Positions 33,197 to 41,532 of a stretch of DNA of 50,101 bases are shown here, in pieces (positions within the stretch are counted from its first letter, which is position 1; each line of letters opens with the position of its first letter). The notes beneath the pieces were generated by a model that was not told the DNA's origin, searched no databases, and worked only from the letters and a program-made list of their open reading frames with translations. The stretch is taken from contig OMXK01000022.1 in the NCBI GenBank assembly GCA_900314995.1, positions 1 to 50,101 on the forward strand. The letters run 5' to 3'. The DNA is from an uncultured Prevotella sp. Its GTDB lineage: Bacteria; Bacteroidota; Bacteroidia; Bacteroidales; Bacteroidaceae. A program made the position numbers and the translations under genes.

Positions 33197-34468
33197 ATGA
33201 AACATATTATTATTTTGGGTGATGGAATGGCGGACCTGCCTGTTGCGAAACTTGGGGGGAAGACGCTGTTGCAATATGCCCATAAACCCATGATGGACCA
33301 GCTGGCACGCGAAGGCCGCTGTGGACGACTGGTAACAGTGCCCGAGGGATTCCCTCCCGGATCGGAGGTGGCCAATACGGCTATTCTGGGCTATGATCTG
33401 AATAAGGTGTACGAAGGTCGCGGCCCCTTGGAGGCTGCATCGATAGGCTACGAGATGGCGGAGGACGACTTTGCCATCCGCTGTAATATCATCACGATAG
33501 AAGACGACAAGATCATCACGCACAACGGCGGCAATCTGGAAACGGAGGATGCCCGCGTGCTGATAGACTATCTGAACGAGACGCTGGCCAAGCCCATCAA
33601 CGAGCGTGAGGGCTGTGAACGCGTGAGATTCATCACTGGCATCCAGTATCGCCATCTGCTGGTGATCAAGGGCGGCAATAAGCACATCATCTGTGCCCCA
33701 CCACACGATCATCCCAACGAGCCCTGGCGTCCTCTGCTGGTGACGAAGGACCAGAAATACATTGTGAAGAGCGAGCACAGGCTATCCCCCCAGCAGACTG
33801 CCGACCTGCTGAACGAGCTGATTCTGAAGTCGCAGGATCTGCTGACAAAGCATCCCTTCAATATCGCACGTGCCCAGCGCGGAGAGCGCCAGGCTAACAG
33901 CATCTGGCCTTGGAGTGGCGGCTATCGTCCCTCGATGGAGACGCTGATGGCGCAATATCCGCAGGTGAAGAGCGGCAGCGTCATCTCGGCTGTAGACCTG
34001 ATTCGCGGCATCGGCCACTATGCGGGGCTGAAGATTGTTGAGGTGAAAGGTGCCACAGGACTGGCTGACACCAACTACGAAGGCAAGGCGCAGGCTGCCC
34101 TGAAGGCGCTTGAGAACGATGACTTCGTATTCGTACACGTAGAGGCGAGCGATGAGGCAGGTCACGACGGTGATCTGGAACTGAAGCTGAAGACCATCGA
34201 GTATCTGGACCAGCGGCTCATCGCCCCAATATATAAAGAGGTGTCGACGTGGACTGAGCCTGTATGCATCGCTGTGCTGCCTGACCATCTGACTCCCGTA
34301 GAGATGCGCATCCACGTAGGACAGCCCGTGCCGTTCCTGATCTGGTATCCAGGCATCGAGCCCGACGAAGTGAAGCAATACGACGAGGTAAGCTGCATAG
34401 AAGGCTCATACGGGCTTCTGAAGCTCGGAGAGTTTATGCAAGCCCTCATGACCGCTGACAAAATGTAA
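33197..34468 (+). CDS. ApgM-family (phosphoglycerate mutase-like) protein, likely homoserine kinase in this context
   Basis: 423 residues of the archaeal-type 2,3-bisphosphoglycerate-independent mutase family in the alkaline-phosphatase superfamily. The N-terminal metal motif is GDGMADLP, and GYDLNKVYEGRGPLEA is a family hallmark; later DEAGHDGD and LPDHLTP supply metal ligands. In the motif GSEVANTAILGYD the position where ApgM mutases, from memory, carry the nucleophilic Ser appears to be Ala, with a Thr just before it. The gene sits exactly where thrB would be, between thrA and thrC, and no GHMP homoserine kinase is present in the window. ApgM-like proteins have been proposed as the homoserine kinase in Bacteroides. 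Family is firm; the kinase role is inferred from context. Confidence 0.85.
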   Translation: MKHIIILGDGMADLPVAKLGGKTLLQYAHKPMMDQLAREGRCGRLVTVPEGFPPGSEVANTAILGYDLNKVYEGRGPLEAASIGYEMAEDDFAIRCNIITIEDDKIITHNGGNLETEDARVLIDYLNETLAKPINEREGCERVRFITGIQYRHLLVIKGGNKHIICAPPHDHPNEPWRPLLVTKDQKYIVKSEHRLSPQQTADLLNELILKSQDLLTKHPFNIARAQRGERQANSIWPWSGGYRPSMETLMAQYPQVKSGSVISAVDLIRGIGHYAGLKIVEVKGATGLADTNYEGKAQAALKALENDDFVFVHVEASDEAGHDGDLELKLKTIEYLDQRLIAPIYKEVSTWTEPVCIAVLPDHLTPVEMRIHVGQPVPFLIWYPGIEPDEVKQYDEVSCIEGSYGLLKLGEFMQALMTADKM

Positions 34469-34489
34469 AAATCTAAAAATGCAAAAATT

Positions 34490-35872
34490 ATGAAATATTA
34501 TAGCACGAACGGGAATGCGCCTATTGCTGATCTGCACAAGGCAGTAGTCAAGGGACTGGCTGAGGATCGCGGTCTCTATATGCCTGAGAAAATCAAGACG
34601 CTGCCCAAGGCGTTTTTCGACACTATCGAGACCAAGACGTTTCAGGAGATAGCCTACACCGTAGCCGATGCATTCTTCGGAGAGGATGTGGATGCAGAGT
34701 CGCTGAAGCAGATTGTTTATGATACGCTGTCGTTCGACTGTCCTGTGGTGAAGGTGAAGGACTGCTCGGCCGAAGGTCGCTTGCAAGGCAAGAACATCTA
34801 CTCGCTGGAACTCTTTCACGGCCCTACCCTCGCCTTCAAAGATGTAGGTGCAAGGTTTATGGCGCGCCTGCTGCAGTACTTCATCAAGCAGGAGGGAAAA
34901 GGTGAGCAGGTGAACGTGCTCGTGGCCACCTCTGGCGATACCGGCTCGGCAGTAGCCAACGGTTTCCTCGGTGTCGAGGGTATCCACGTGTATGTGCTCT
35001 ATCCCAAGGGTAAGGTGAGTCCCATTCAGGAGTGCCAGTTTACCACGCTGGGCAAGAACATCACTGCCATCGAGGTGGACGGTGTGTTCGACGACTGTCA
35101 GGCGTTGGTGAAAAACGCCTTTATGGATGCAGAGTTGAACCAGCACATGAAGCTGACCTCTGCCAACTCGATCAATGTGGCCCGCTTCCTGCCGCAGGCA
35201 TTCTACTACTTCAATGCCTACGCAAGGATGAAGGAAAATGTAAAAAATGGAAAATGTAAGAATGTAAATATCGAGGAACTCGTGATGTGTGTGCCAAGCG
35301 GCAATTTCGGCAATATCTGCGCAGCCCTCTTCGGCCATGCGATGGGGTTGCCGGTGAAGCGCTTCATCGCTGCCAACAATGCCAACGATATCTTCTACAA
35401 ATATCTCCAGACAGGCAAATACGAGCCGAAGCCTTCGAAGCAGACGCTGGCTAACGCGATGGACGTAGGCGATCCCTCGAACTTCGCCCGCATCCTGAAC
35501 CTCTATTCACAGAACGGTGCCCTCACACCAGAGGCTACCCATCAAGCCATCACCTCGCTTATCAGCGGTGCGACCTACAGCGACGACGCTATCCGTCAGA
35601 CCATGAAGGCCTGCTACAACGACACGAAGTATATCCTCGATCCTCATGGCGCGTGCGGCTATCAGGCCCTCGTCGACGGACTGAAGGAAGGCGAGACCGG
35701 CGTGTTCTGCGAGACAGCCCACCCAGCCAAGTTCAAGGAGAAGGTAGACGAGATACTGGGTATCGACGTTGAGATACCTGACCGTCTGGCAGCCTTCATG
35801 AAGGGCGAGAAACAAAGCGTTCAGATGACGAAGGCGTTTGCCGACTTCAAGCAATACCTGATGAATCAGTAA
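34490..35872 (+). CDS. thrC: Threonine synthase
   Basis: 460 residues, a PLP enzyme that converts O-phosphohomoserine to threonine. It starts with MKYYSTNGNAP; the PLP lysine is in LAFKDVGARF, and SGDTGSAVANGF binds the cofactor phosphate. Near residues 249-260 there is an odd Lys/Asn-rich insert (ENVKNGKCKNVN) encoded by short AAAATGTAA repeats, absent as far as I recall from other ThrC. It is the last gene of the thr operon, followed by a terminator. The gap to apgM is 21 bp of the same A-rich type. Confidence 0.95.
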   Translation: MKYYSTNGNAPIADLHKAVVKGLAEDRGLYMPEKIKTLPKAFFDTIETKTFQEIAYTVADAFFGEDVDAESLKQIVYDTLSFDCPVVKVKDCSAEGRLQGKNIYSLELFHGPTLAFKDVGARFMARLLQYFIKQEGKGEQVNVLVATSGDTGSAVANGFLGVEGIHVYVLYPKGKVSPIQECQFTTLGKNITAIEVDGVFDDCQALVKNAFMDAELNQHMKLTSANSINVARFLPQAFYYFNAYARMKENVKNGKCKNVNIEELVMCVPSGNFGNICAALFGHAMGLPVKRFIAANNANDIFYKYLQTGKYEPKPSKQTLANAMDVGDPSNFARILNLYSQNGALTPEATHQAITSLISGATYSDDAIRQTMKACYNDTKYILDPHGACGYQALVDGLKEGETGVFCETAHPAKFKEKVDEILGIDVEIPDRLAAFMKGEKQSVQMTKAFADFKQYLMNQ

Positions 35873-35876
35873 CAGC

Positions 35877-35906
35877 AATCCCTGCCATCTGGCAGGGATT
35901 TATTGT
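35877..35906. terminator. Intrinsic terminator after thrC, shared with the convergent yihY gene
   Basis: AATCCCTGCCA (35877-35887) pairs perfectly with TGGCAGGGATT (35890-35900) around a tiny loop, followed by TATTGTTATT. It lies 4 bp after the thrC stop and 8 bp before the end of the convergent gene. Confidence 0.8.
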
Positions 35907-35908
35907 TA

Positions 35909-36832
35909 TTACAAATCGTCGATGTTATCGGCAAAGATCTCGGTATTGCCTCGTTCCTCATCAGTCATATCCACCTTGGGATGCACATTAAGCGACTCGA
36001 GATTGAAGCCGATACGGTTCATGTTCTCATTGGTAAACGTCAGTTGGGCGCCAAAGAGACAGATGGTCCACGAGATCTGTATCCAGAGCATAAACAGCGG
36101 CAGGGCGGCAAACGAACCGTAGATGGCATTGTAGCCCGTCACCCAGATCTGCGAATGGATATATGCCATCTGCAGCACCTGCATGGCGATACCCGCCAGG
36201 ATGCCAGGCACGATGGCACTCGAGAAACGCACCTTCGTATTCGGCATATAGACATACAGTATGATGAACATCAGCGACATCAGCACGCAAGGCGCCAAAC
36301 TGAGCATACGACGGATGGCTGGACCGAGGATGCGGAATCCGTCCATCGTATCAGCTACCGTCTCCATGAAAATGGAAAGACCCGTCGACACCACGATGAT
36401 GATGGGAAACAGGAAGCAAATGGCCAGATAATTGGTGATGGAGCGGATGATGGGCCGCGTGCTGCTCAACTGCCAGATCTGATTAAACGTATCCTCGATG
36501 TTACTAATCAGCATCAGCACCGAATAGAGCATGAAGACGAGACCCACGCCGAGGAAGATGCCACTCTGGGTGTGTACCAGGTAACTGTTGACAAAGCCCA
36601 CGATGATGTCAGCCACCTGAGGCTGGGTAGAGAGCGACTCACGGAACCATAACTCAATGTACTTGTTATAGCCAAAGCCTCTGGCAATCGCAAACACCAC
36701 AGCCAGAATGGGCACTATCGCCAGTAGCGTAGAGTATGAGAGAGCCGACGCCTGCGTCATCACGCGTTTCTCGGTGAAGAAACGGATCGTCAGATAGAGT
36801 TTACGATATACCTCCCGCAGATATCCTTTCAT
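35909..36832 (-). CDS. YihY/BrkB family inner-membrane protein
   Basis: 307 residues with about six membrane spans. The family hallmark appears early: SALSYSTLLAIVPILAVVFAI. The end is a polar acidic tail. The family has an uncertain role; BrkB was once thought to be RNase BN, which proved wrong. The gene starts 36 bp after the 3' end of the RNase P RNA gene on the same strand, with no own -7 element visible between them. Confidence 0.85.
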   Translation of the reverse strand: MKGYLREVYRKLYLTIRFFTEKRVMTQASALSYSTLLAIVPILAVVFAIARGFGYNKYIELWFRESLSTQPQVADIIVGFVNSYLVHTQSGIFLGVGLVFMLYSVLMLISNIEDTFNQIWQLSSTRPIIRSITNYLAICFLFPIIIVVSTGLSIFMETVADTMDGFRILGPAIRRMLSLAPCVLMSLMFIILYVYMPNTKVRFSSAIVPGILAGIAMQVLQMAYIHSQIWVTGYNAIYGSFAALPLFMLWIQISWTICLFGAQLTFTNENMNRIGFNLESLNVHPKVDMTDEERGNTEIFADNIDDL

Positions 36833-36868
36833 GAGTCCTTGATCTAGTTACACCTCATCTATAAAAAT

Positions 36869-37273
36869 GAAAGCACTGCCCCTATAAGCCGGGTTCTGTA
36901 CCGCTTGCACGGTGTCTGTCATTTATCTAGTCCATGAGTCACCCCATGGCTCAAGCATTCTACCCTCCGCCGCATGAGCCCCGGCCCTCGCATTGCTGCT
37001 CAGACCTTCGTCAACTCGGGCGGGCAACCCTCTCTCGGGACGGTTTACATGAACTTGCAGCCCCCAGTCGGTACAGCCCAACGATCACCCGTTGGCTGGT
37101 GGTCTCTTACACCACCTTCTCACCCTTACCCCTCCGAAGAGAGGCGGTCGTTCTCTTCTACCGGCACCTACTGTCGCCAATAGCTTCCACTTTCAGAAGT
37201 GGGGCGCCCTATGCTGCCCGGACTTTCCTCTCGTGCCATTATGACACCAGCGACAGACCGTGACAGTGCTTTC
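36869..37273 (-). ncRNA. rnpB: RNase P RNA (M1 RNA), type A
   Basis: The RNA that cuts 5' leaders from tRNA precursors. On the minus strand the 5' part carries the conserved GAGGAAAGTCCGGGC and the 3' part ACAGAACCCGGCTTAT, the two strands of the catalytic P4 core. The ends pair to form P1: GAAAGCACTGTC with GGCAGTGCTTTC, which fixes the boundaries at about 405 nt. The promoter is at 37280-37287. The apparent open frames over this stretch are chance. Confidence 0.96.
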
Positions 37274-37279
37274 AGTCTG

Positions 37280-37287
37280 CAAAGGTA
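37280..37287 (-). promoter_or_regulatory. -7 element of rnpB
   Basis: TACCTTTG on the minus strand (CAAAGGTA on plus), followed by CAG, 7 bp before the mature 5' end of the RNA. Confidence 0.75.
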
Positions 37288-37601
37288 CGATTAATCAGTC
37301 GAAAAGCAAAATAAAACACCGATTATTTTGTTTCCGGGTGTCATTTACTGACCCGATAAAGGGAGATAATTAAAATATATCAACTAACTGAAAGGTGTTT
37401 TCTTAATTTTGTCAGTTATTTAAGATTTCAATTGTTAATCGCAAATGGCCGTTAAGTATTTGGAGCCAATTGTTAAATTGGGACAAATAATCATGACATT
37501 TTGTCTGTAAACGATATTTTGACCTTATCTTTGCAGTGTGAAACTCGAAAAGAGTCACGCAGCCCCCAGCTGCAATATGTAGAATTTAAAATTATAACAA
37601 A
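37288..37601 (+). promoter_or_regulatory. Intergenic region upstream of htrA
   Basis: This gap holds the htrA promoter: the -7 element TATCTTTG is at 37526-37533, about 68 bp before the start. Upstream lie two small palindromes, CCAATT-GTTA-AATTGG at 37466-37481 and GACA-TTT-TGTC near 37495-37505, which could be operator sites. The 68-nt leader can form the hairpin GCAGC-CCCCA-GCTGC at 37559-37573. The part from 37288 to about 37460 is AT-rich and shows nothing else. Confidence 0.5.
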
Positions 37602-39101
37602 ATGACAGAGAATATGAAAAAGATTGTAAATGTTGCAACGCCTGCCGTATGCGCCGTTGCTCTGGTTCTTTCAGTTGCTGCATTCACCAAGACGAATGCT
37701 GCCACCGCAACTGCTCCCGCTCCCGTTGTCGCTTCTGCACCCGCAGGACAACCCGTAGACCTGACCTATGCCGCAGAAAAGGCCCTTCCGTCAGTCGTGT
37801 ATATCAAGTCGGTACAGAACTCCAAGGTTCAGACTATCGAGTACAGCGATCCCTTTGAGGATTTCTTCTCAGATCCGTTCGGCGGTTTCTTCGGTCGTGG
37901 CCAAGGAAACAATGGCAAGCGCCAGCGTCAGGTTCAGACTCCTAAACGCGCTGCTGCCGGCTCTGGTGTCATCATCTCTGCTGACGGCTATATCGTAACG
38001 AATAACCACGTTGTAGACGGTGCTGACGAACTGACAGTCAGTCTGACAGACAATAAGGAGTATTCTGCTCGCGTGATCGGTGCCGACAAGACGACAGACC
38101 TCGCCTTGATCAAGATCGACGGCAAGAATCTGCCCGCCATCACCATTGCCAACAGTGACGATGTACGCGTCGGCGAATGGGTACTGGCAGTAGGAAACCC
38201 GCTTGGACTCAACAACACCGTTACGGCAGGTATCATCTCTGCCAAAGCCCGTACACTCGGTGCCAACGGTGTGGAGAGCTTTATCCAGACTGATGCTGCC
38301 ATCAATCAGGGTAACTCAGGTGGTGCACTTGTAAACACCCGTGGTGAACTTGTGGGTATCAACGCCATGCTCTACTCGCAGACTGGCTCTAACATCGGCT
38401 ATGGTTTCGCCATCCCTACCACTATCATGAATAAGGTAGTAGACGATCTGAAGCAGTACGGCAACGTGCAGCGCGCCATGATCGGCATTCAGGGTACTGA
38501 CGTGAAGAACTGGGTAGACGCTGAGAAGGAGAAAGACAAGGATGTCGACCTCGGTACGATGGAAGGTATCTATATCGCCAAGGTGGTGGAAGACGGTGCT
38601 GCCGAGGCTGCCGGACTGAAGGAAGGCGACGTGATCACCGCTGTTGACGGTCAGAAGGTCACCAAGTTCGGTGAGCTGCAGGGTATCCTCGCCAAGAAAC
38701 GTCCCGGCGATCAGGTGAAGCTCACCTATCTGCGCAACAAGAAGGCCAACAACGTCACTGTGACGCTGAAGAACGAACAGGGTAACACCAAGGTGGTGAA
38801 GAATGTCGACCTCGATGTACTGGGAGGCACCTTCCGCGCCATCACCGATGCCCAGAAAGAACAGCTCAATATCGGCTACGGTCTCGAGGTGCTGAAGATC
38901 AGCGGCGGCAAGCTGAAGGATGCCGGTGTGCCTAAGGGATTCATCATCCAGAAGGTTAACGACCAAAGTATCAAGACGATAGAAGACCTGCAGGAAACGG
39001 TGAAGGAAGCATCGACCAGCAAGGAACCTGTGCTCTACATTCAGGGAATCTATCCTACTGGCAAAAAAGGCTATTTTGCAGTGCCTTTGCAGAACGATTA
39101 A
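37602..39101 (+). CDS. HtrA/DegQ-type periplasmic serine protease
   Basis: 499 residues. A signal peptide or anchor covers residues about 5-32 (MKKIVNVATPAVCAVALVLSVAAF); the inner ATG at 37614 is an alternative start. The trypsin-like domain has the triad His in NNHVVDGADE, Asp in TTDLALIKI and Ser in QGNSGGALVN. A Gly-rich flexible loop (FGGFFGRGQGNNGK) precedes the His. Two PDZ domains follow, at about 300-390 and 405-495. The protein degrades or refolds damaged envelope proteins. It is a single-gene unit ending at a strong terminator. Confidence 0.93.
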   Translation: MTENMKKIVNVATPAVCAVALVLSVAAFTKTNAATATAPAPVVASAPAGQPVDLTYAAEKALPSVVYIKSVQNSKVQTIEYSDPFEDFFSDPFGGFFGRGQGNNGKRQRQVQTPKRAAAGSGVIISADGYIVTNNHVVDGADELTVSLTDNKEYSARVIGADKTTDLALIKIDGKNLPAITIANSDDVRVGEWVLAVGNPLGLNNTVTAGIISAKARTLGANGVESFIQTDAAINQGNSGGALVNTRGELVGINAMLYSQTGSNIGYGFAIPTTIMNKVVDDLKQYGNVQRAMIGIQGTDVKNWVDAEKEKDKDVDLGTMEGIYIAKVVEDGAAEAAGLKEGDVITAVDGQKVTKFGELQGILAKKRPGDQVKLTYLRNKKANNVTVTLKNEQGNTKVVKNVDLDVLGGTFRAITDAQKEQLNIGYGLEVLKISGGKLKDAGVPKGFIIQKVNDQSIKTIEDLQETVKEASTSKEPVLYIQGIYPTGKKGYFAVPLQND

Positions 39102-39121
39102 GCGCAAAACAAAGAAAAATT

Positions 39122-39154
39122 GCCACGAACTTAAAAATTCGTGGCTTTTTTTTT
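39122..39154 (+). terminator. Intrinsic terminator after htrA
   Basis: GCCACGAA (39122-39129) and TTCGTGGC (39138-39145) form a perfect 8-bp stem with an 8-nt loop, followed by nine T. It separates htrA from rpoD. Confidence 0.9.
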
Positions 39155-39175
39155 GGTCGTTTCAAAGAAATGTCA

Positions 39176-39183
39176 TAATTTTG
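39176..39183 (+). promoter_or_regulatory. -7 element of rpoD
   Basis: TAATTTTG followed by CA, 27 bp before the ATG at 39211. Confidence 0.6.
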
Positions 39184-39210
39184 CAAATTAGCTGAACATC
39201 AAAGGATTTT

Positions 39211-40071
39211 ATGCGACAACTGAAAATCACTAAATCAATCACCAACCGAGAGAGTGCCTCGCTTGACAAATATCTACAAGAGATAAGCAAAGAGGAGATG
39301 GTCTCGGCAGAAGAAGAAGTAGAACTTGCACAACTGATCAGAAAGGGTGACAAGAAAGCTTTGGAGCGCTTGACGCGTGCTAACCTAAGATTTGTGGTTT
39401 CAGTAGCGAAGCAATATCAGAATCAAGGCTTGAGTCTCCCAGACCTTATCAATGAAGGCAATCTGGGGCTGCTGAAGGCTGCGGAGCGCTTCGACGAGAC
39501 ACGCGGTTTCAAGTTTATCTCCTATGCCGTATGGTGGATCCGGCAGAGCATCCTGCAGGCTATCTCGGAGCAGAGCCGTATCGTGAGACTGCCTCTGAAC
39601 CAGGTAGGTTCGGTGAACAAGATCAACAGGGAAATCAGCAAATTCGAGCAGGAGAACGAGCGTCGTCCTTCTGTGCATGAGATAGCAGACAATATCGACT
39701 TGCCGCAGGAAAAGATCGACGATGCCATGAACATCAGCGGGCGCCATCTCTCTGTGGATGCACCCTTCTCTGATGCAGAAGACGGCAGTCTGCTCGATGT
39801 GCTCATCAATGAAGACATACCGCCAACTGACGTCTCGCTGGTATCCGAGTCGCTAAAGTCTGAGATCCAGGCAGCACTCAGCGTGCTCAACGAGCGTGAG
39901 CGCAATGTGATTGAGGCCTCTTATGGTCTTGGCATGCAAGAACTCACCCTAGAGGAAATCGGCGAGAAATACGGGCTTTCGCGAGAGCGGGTGCGCCAGA
40001 TCAAGGAGAAAGCTATCAGGAAGCTCAGGGCAAGCACACAAAACAAAATATTAAAATCATATTTAGGATAA
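39211..40071 (+). CDS. rpoD: Primary sigma factor RpoD (sigma-ABfr type)
   Basis: 286 residues, the short form found as the housekeeping sigma factor of Bacteroidetes. Region 1.2 is present ([22 protein letters not shown]) but the long 1.1 region is absent. Region 2 has [30 protein letters not shown] and the DNA-melting segment [10 protein letters not shown]. Region 4 ends in a helix-turn-helix ([21 protein letters not shown]). It directs RNA polymerase to the TAnnTTTG promoters seen all over this window. The stop codon shares one base with the next ATG (TAATG), so the small secreted protein is coupled to it. Confidence 0.96.
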   Translation: MRQLKITKSITNRESASLDKYLQEISKEEMVSAEEEVELAQLIRKGDKKALERLTRANLRFVVSVAKQYQNQGLSLPDLINEGNLGLLKAAERFDETRGFKFISYAVWWIRQSILQAISEQSRIVRLPLNQVGSVNKINREISKFEQENERRPSVHEIADNIDLPQEKIDDAMNISGRHLSVDAPFSDAEDGSLLDVLINEDIPPTDVSLVSESLKSEIQAALSVLNERERNVIEASYGLGMQELTLEEIGEKYGLSRERVRQIKEKAIRKLRASTQNKILKSYLG

Positions 40072-40568
40072 TGAAATCAGTTAGAAACATTACGTTTTTC
40101 ATGGCATTCATGCTGACGATGACAACCTTGTCGGCATCTGCCAAAAATATCATGGTGCCCAAAGCCTACATGTTCGGATTCGTGGCATCATTCAATGACT
40201 CGATTGTTTACTTCACGGATATACAAGCCGTAGACAGCGTATGGGTTCAAGAGAAGAAGAAACTGTTGGCTGGCCGCAGCAACTATTCCTATCAGTTACG
40301 CGAATTCTTCACTAACACATACAACATGCCCAATCGTACTTGTGTAGTGATCAGCGACTTGAATCGGCATAAGCTTGAGAAGAAGTTCCTGAAGATGAAG
40401 AAGCAGTATGCCGAAAAGGGAGCCAAGAAGTATGAAGTGCATTATATCAACTCCTCTGAATTCCGTTTCCATTCTGTGAATATGGAAGAGAGCAATAACA
40501 AGCCAACGGCCGTCACTCCCAAGAACAGCAAGGCAGGAAAGCCCAAGAAGTCAAAAAAGAAGAAGTAG
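40071..40568 (+). CDS. Hypothetical secreted protein coupled to rpoD
   Basis: 165 residues. A clear signal peptide (about 1-24, ending SASA-K) sends it across the inner membrane. The mature part is small and mixed, and the last 25 residues are Lys/Pro/Ser-rich and probably disordered. No family is recognised. The ATG overlaps the rpoD stop by one base, which is unusual for a secreted protein next to a sigma factor and suggests a growth-linked dose. It may be a lineage-specific envelope protein. Confidence 0.7.
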   Translation: MKSVRNITFFMAFMLTMTTLSASAKNIMVPKAYMFGFVASFNDSIVYFTDIQAVDSVWVQEKKKLLAGRSNYSYQLREFFTNTYNMPNRTCVVISDLNRHKLEKKFLKMKKQYAEKGAKKYEVHYINSSEFRFHSVNMEESNNKPTAVTPKNSKAGKPKKSKKKK

Positions 40569-40576
40569 TAGCCTCC

Positions 40577-41437
40577 TTAGGGGAATATGTGCTTGAAACG
40601 GATTTCCCGCAAGCTATGATTCCCCATGAAGCGGCTCTTGTCCACATAGCCGTTAACACCCACGATCCGACCCTTACTCGTATATTGCCACATGGTGATA
40701 TCACGTCCGTCGATGAGTACAGGTTCTTCCGGCTGGTACATCGCTATCATGAGCTTGTAGTCATCAATTTGCCCCACCAGATGCTTATTGTAGAAATTGC
40801 GGTAGGTATAGACGAGCGGCTGCTGACGATAGGCGGCTTCCACAAGTGCCAGGAACCTGATGAGTGAGTCGCAGAACTCTGCTGTCGGCAGACCGCCTGT
40901 GGTCTCAACATCTATCATCGGTATCAGATCCTGTTCTCCAGGGCGACATTGCATTCTGAAATTATCGAGTTGCTGCCTGAGCGGACTTTTCGGACGGAAG
41001 AAATGATAAGAGCCAACCTTCAGGCCATAACGGTGAGCCAGAAAGATGTTGCGCTCAAAACGATCATCGATACGATCCCCACCCTCAGTTGCTTTCAGGT
41101 ATACGTAGGCCATCTTTGTATTCTCGCCGACGGTCTCCCAGAACACCTCTCCCTGATAGTGGGACAAGTCGATACCATGCACATGTTTGCACGTATCCTC
41201 GCACTGTAAGAACGGATTATAGTCAGGGTCATCCTGACGAGGAGCTACAGGAGTCTTTCTTTTTATCTTCAGCCTTGCCGTGCGCGAAGCCCTATGCTTC
41301 TTTGCCCTTTTCTTTTTCATCACTCGGTGAGTCTTCTGCTTGCCACGGGTCTTCGTAATCCGGGTACGCTGAGCAGAGAGCTCACCGACGGCAAGCATAG
41401 CTATCAAAAAAGCCAGTAATATAGAGAGTTTTTTCAT
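40577..41437 (-). CDS. Glycoside hydrolase family 25 lysozyme
   Basis: 286 residues from the ATG at 41437. In-frame ATGs at 41449 and 41470 lie at or above the probable transcription start, so they are not used. The signal peptide is MKKLSILLAFLIAMLAVGELSA. A Lys/Arg-rich stretch follows, then a GH25 domain from about residue 75: GIDLSHYQG, YLKATEGGD and the catalytic-type PMIDVE. GH25 enzymes cut the MurNAc-GlcNAc bond of peptidoglycan. The likely place is the periplasm or cell surface, in wall turnover or competition. Confidence 0.88.
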   Translation of the reverse strand: MKKLSILLAFLIAMLAVGELSAQRTRITKTRGKQKTHRVMKKKRAKKHRASRTARLKIKRKTPVAPRQDDPDYNPFLQCEDTCKHVHGIDLSHYQGEVFWETVGENTKMAYVYLKATEGGDRIDDRFERNIFLAHRYGLKVGSYHFFRPKSPLRQQLDNFRMQCRPGEQDLIPMIDVETTGGLPTAEFCDSLIRFLALVEAAYRQQPLVYTYRNFYNKHLVGQIDDYKLMIAMYQPEEPVLIDGRDITMWQYTSKGRIVGVNGYVDKSRFMGNHSLREIRFKHIFP

Positions 41438-41457
41438 TGTCTTGATCATTTGAGTCG

Positions 41458-41465
41458 CAAAATTA
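41458..41465 (-). promoter_or_regulatory. -7 element of the GH25 gene
   Basis: TAATTTTG on the minus strand, placing the RNA start near 41451 and supporting the shorter GH25 start at 41437. Confidence 0.55.
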
Positions 41466-41508
41466 CACAATTATTCTTAATTTTTTCCCTTAATTACCTT
41501 TTTTATTA

Positions 41509-41516
41509 TACCTTTG
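41509..41516 (+). promoter_or_regulatory. -7 element of the clostripain-family gene
   Basis: TACCTTTG followed by CA, 16 bp before the ATG at 41533; the leader would be very short. Confidence 0.65.
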
Positions 41517-41532
41517 CACAAATTCTTGATTT

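Noticed and set aside
36934-37263. Open frames over the RNase P RNA
   Set aside because: The stretch is explained by conserved rnpB sequence and P1 pairing; the frames are chance.
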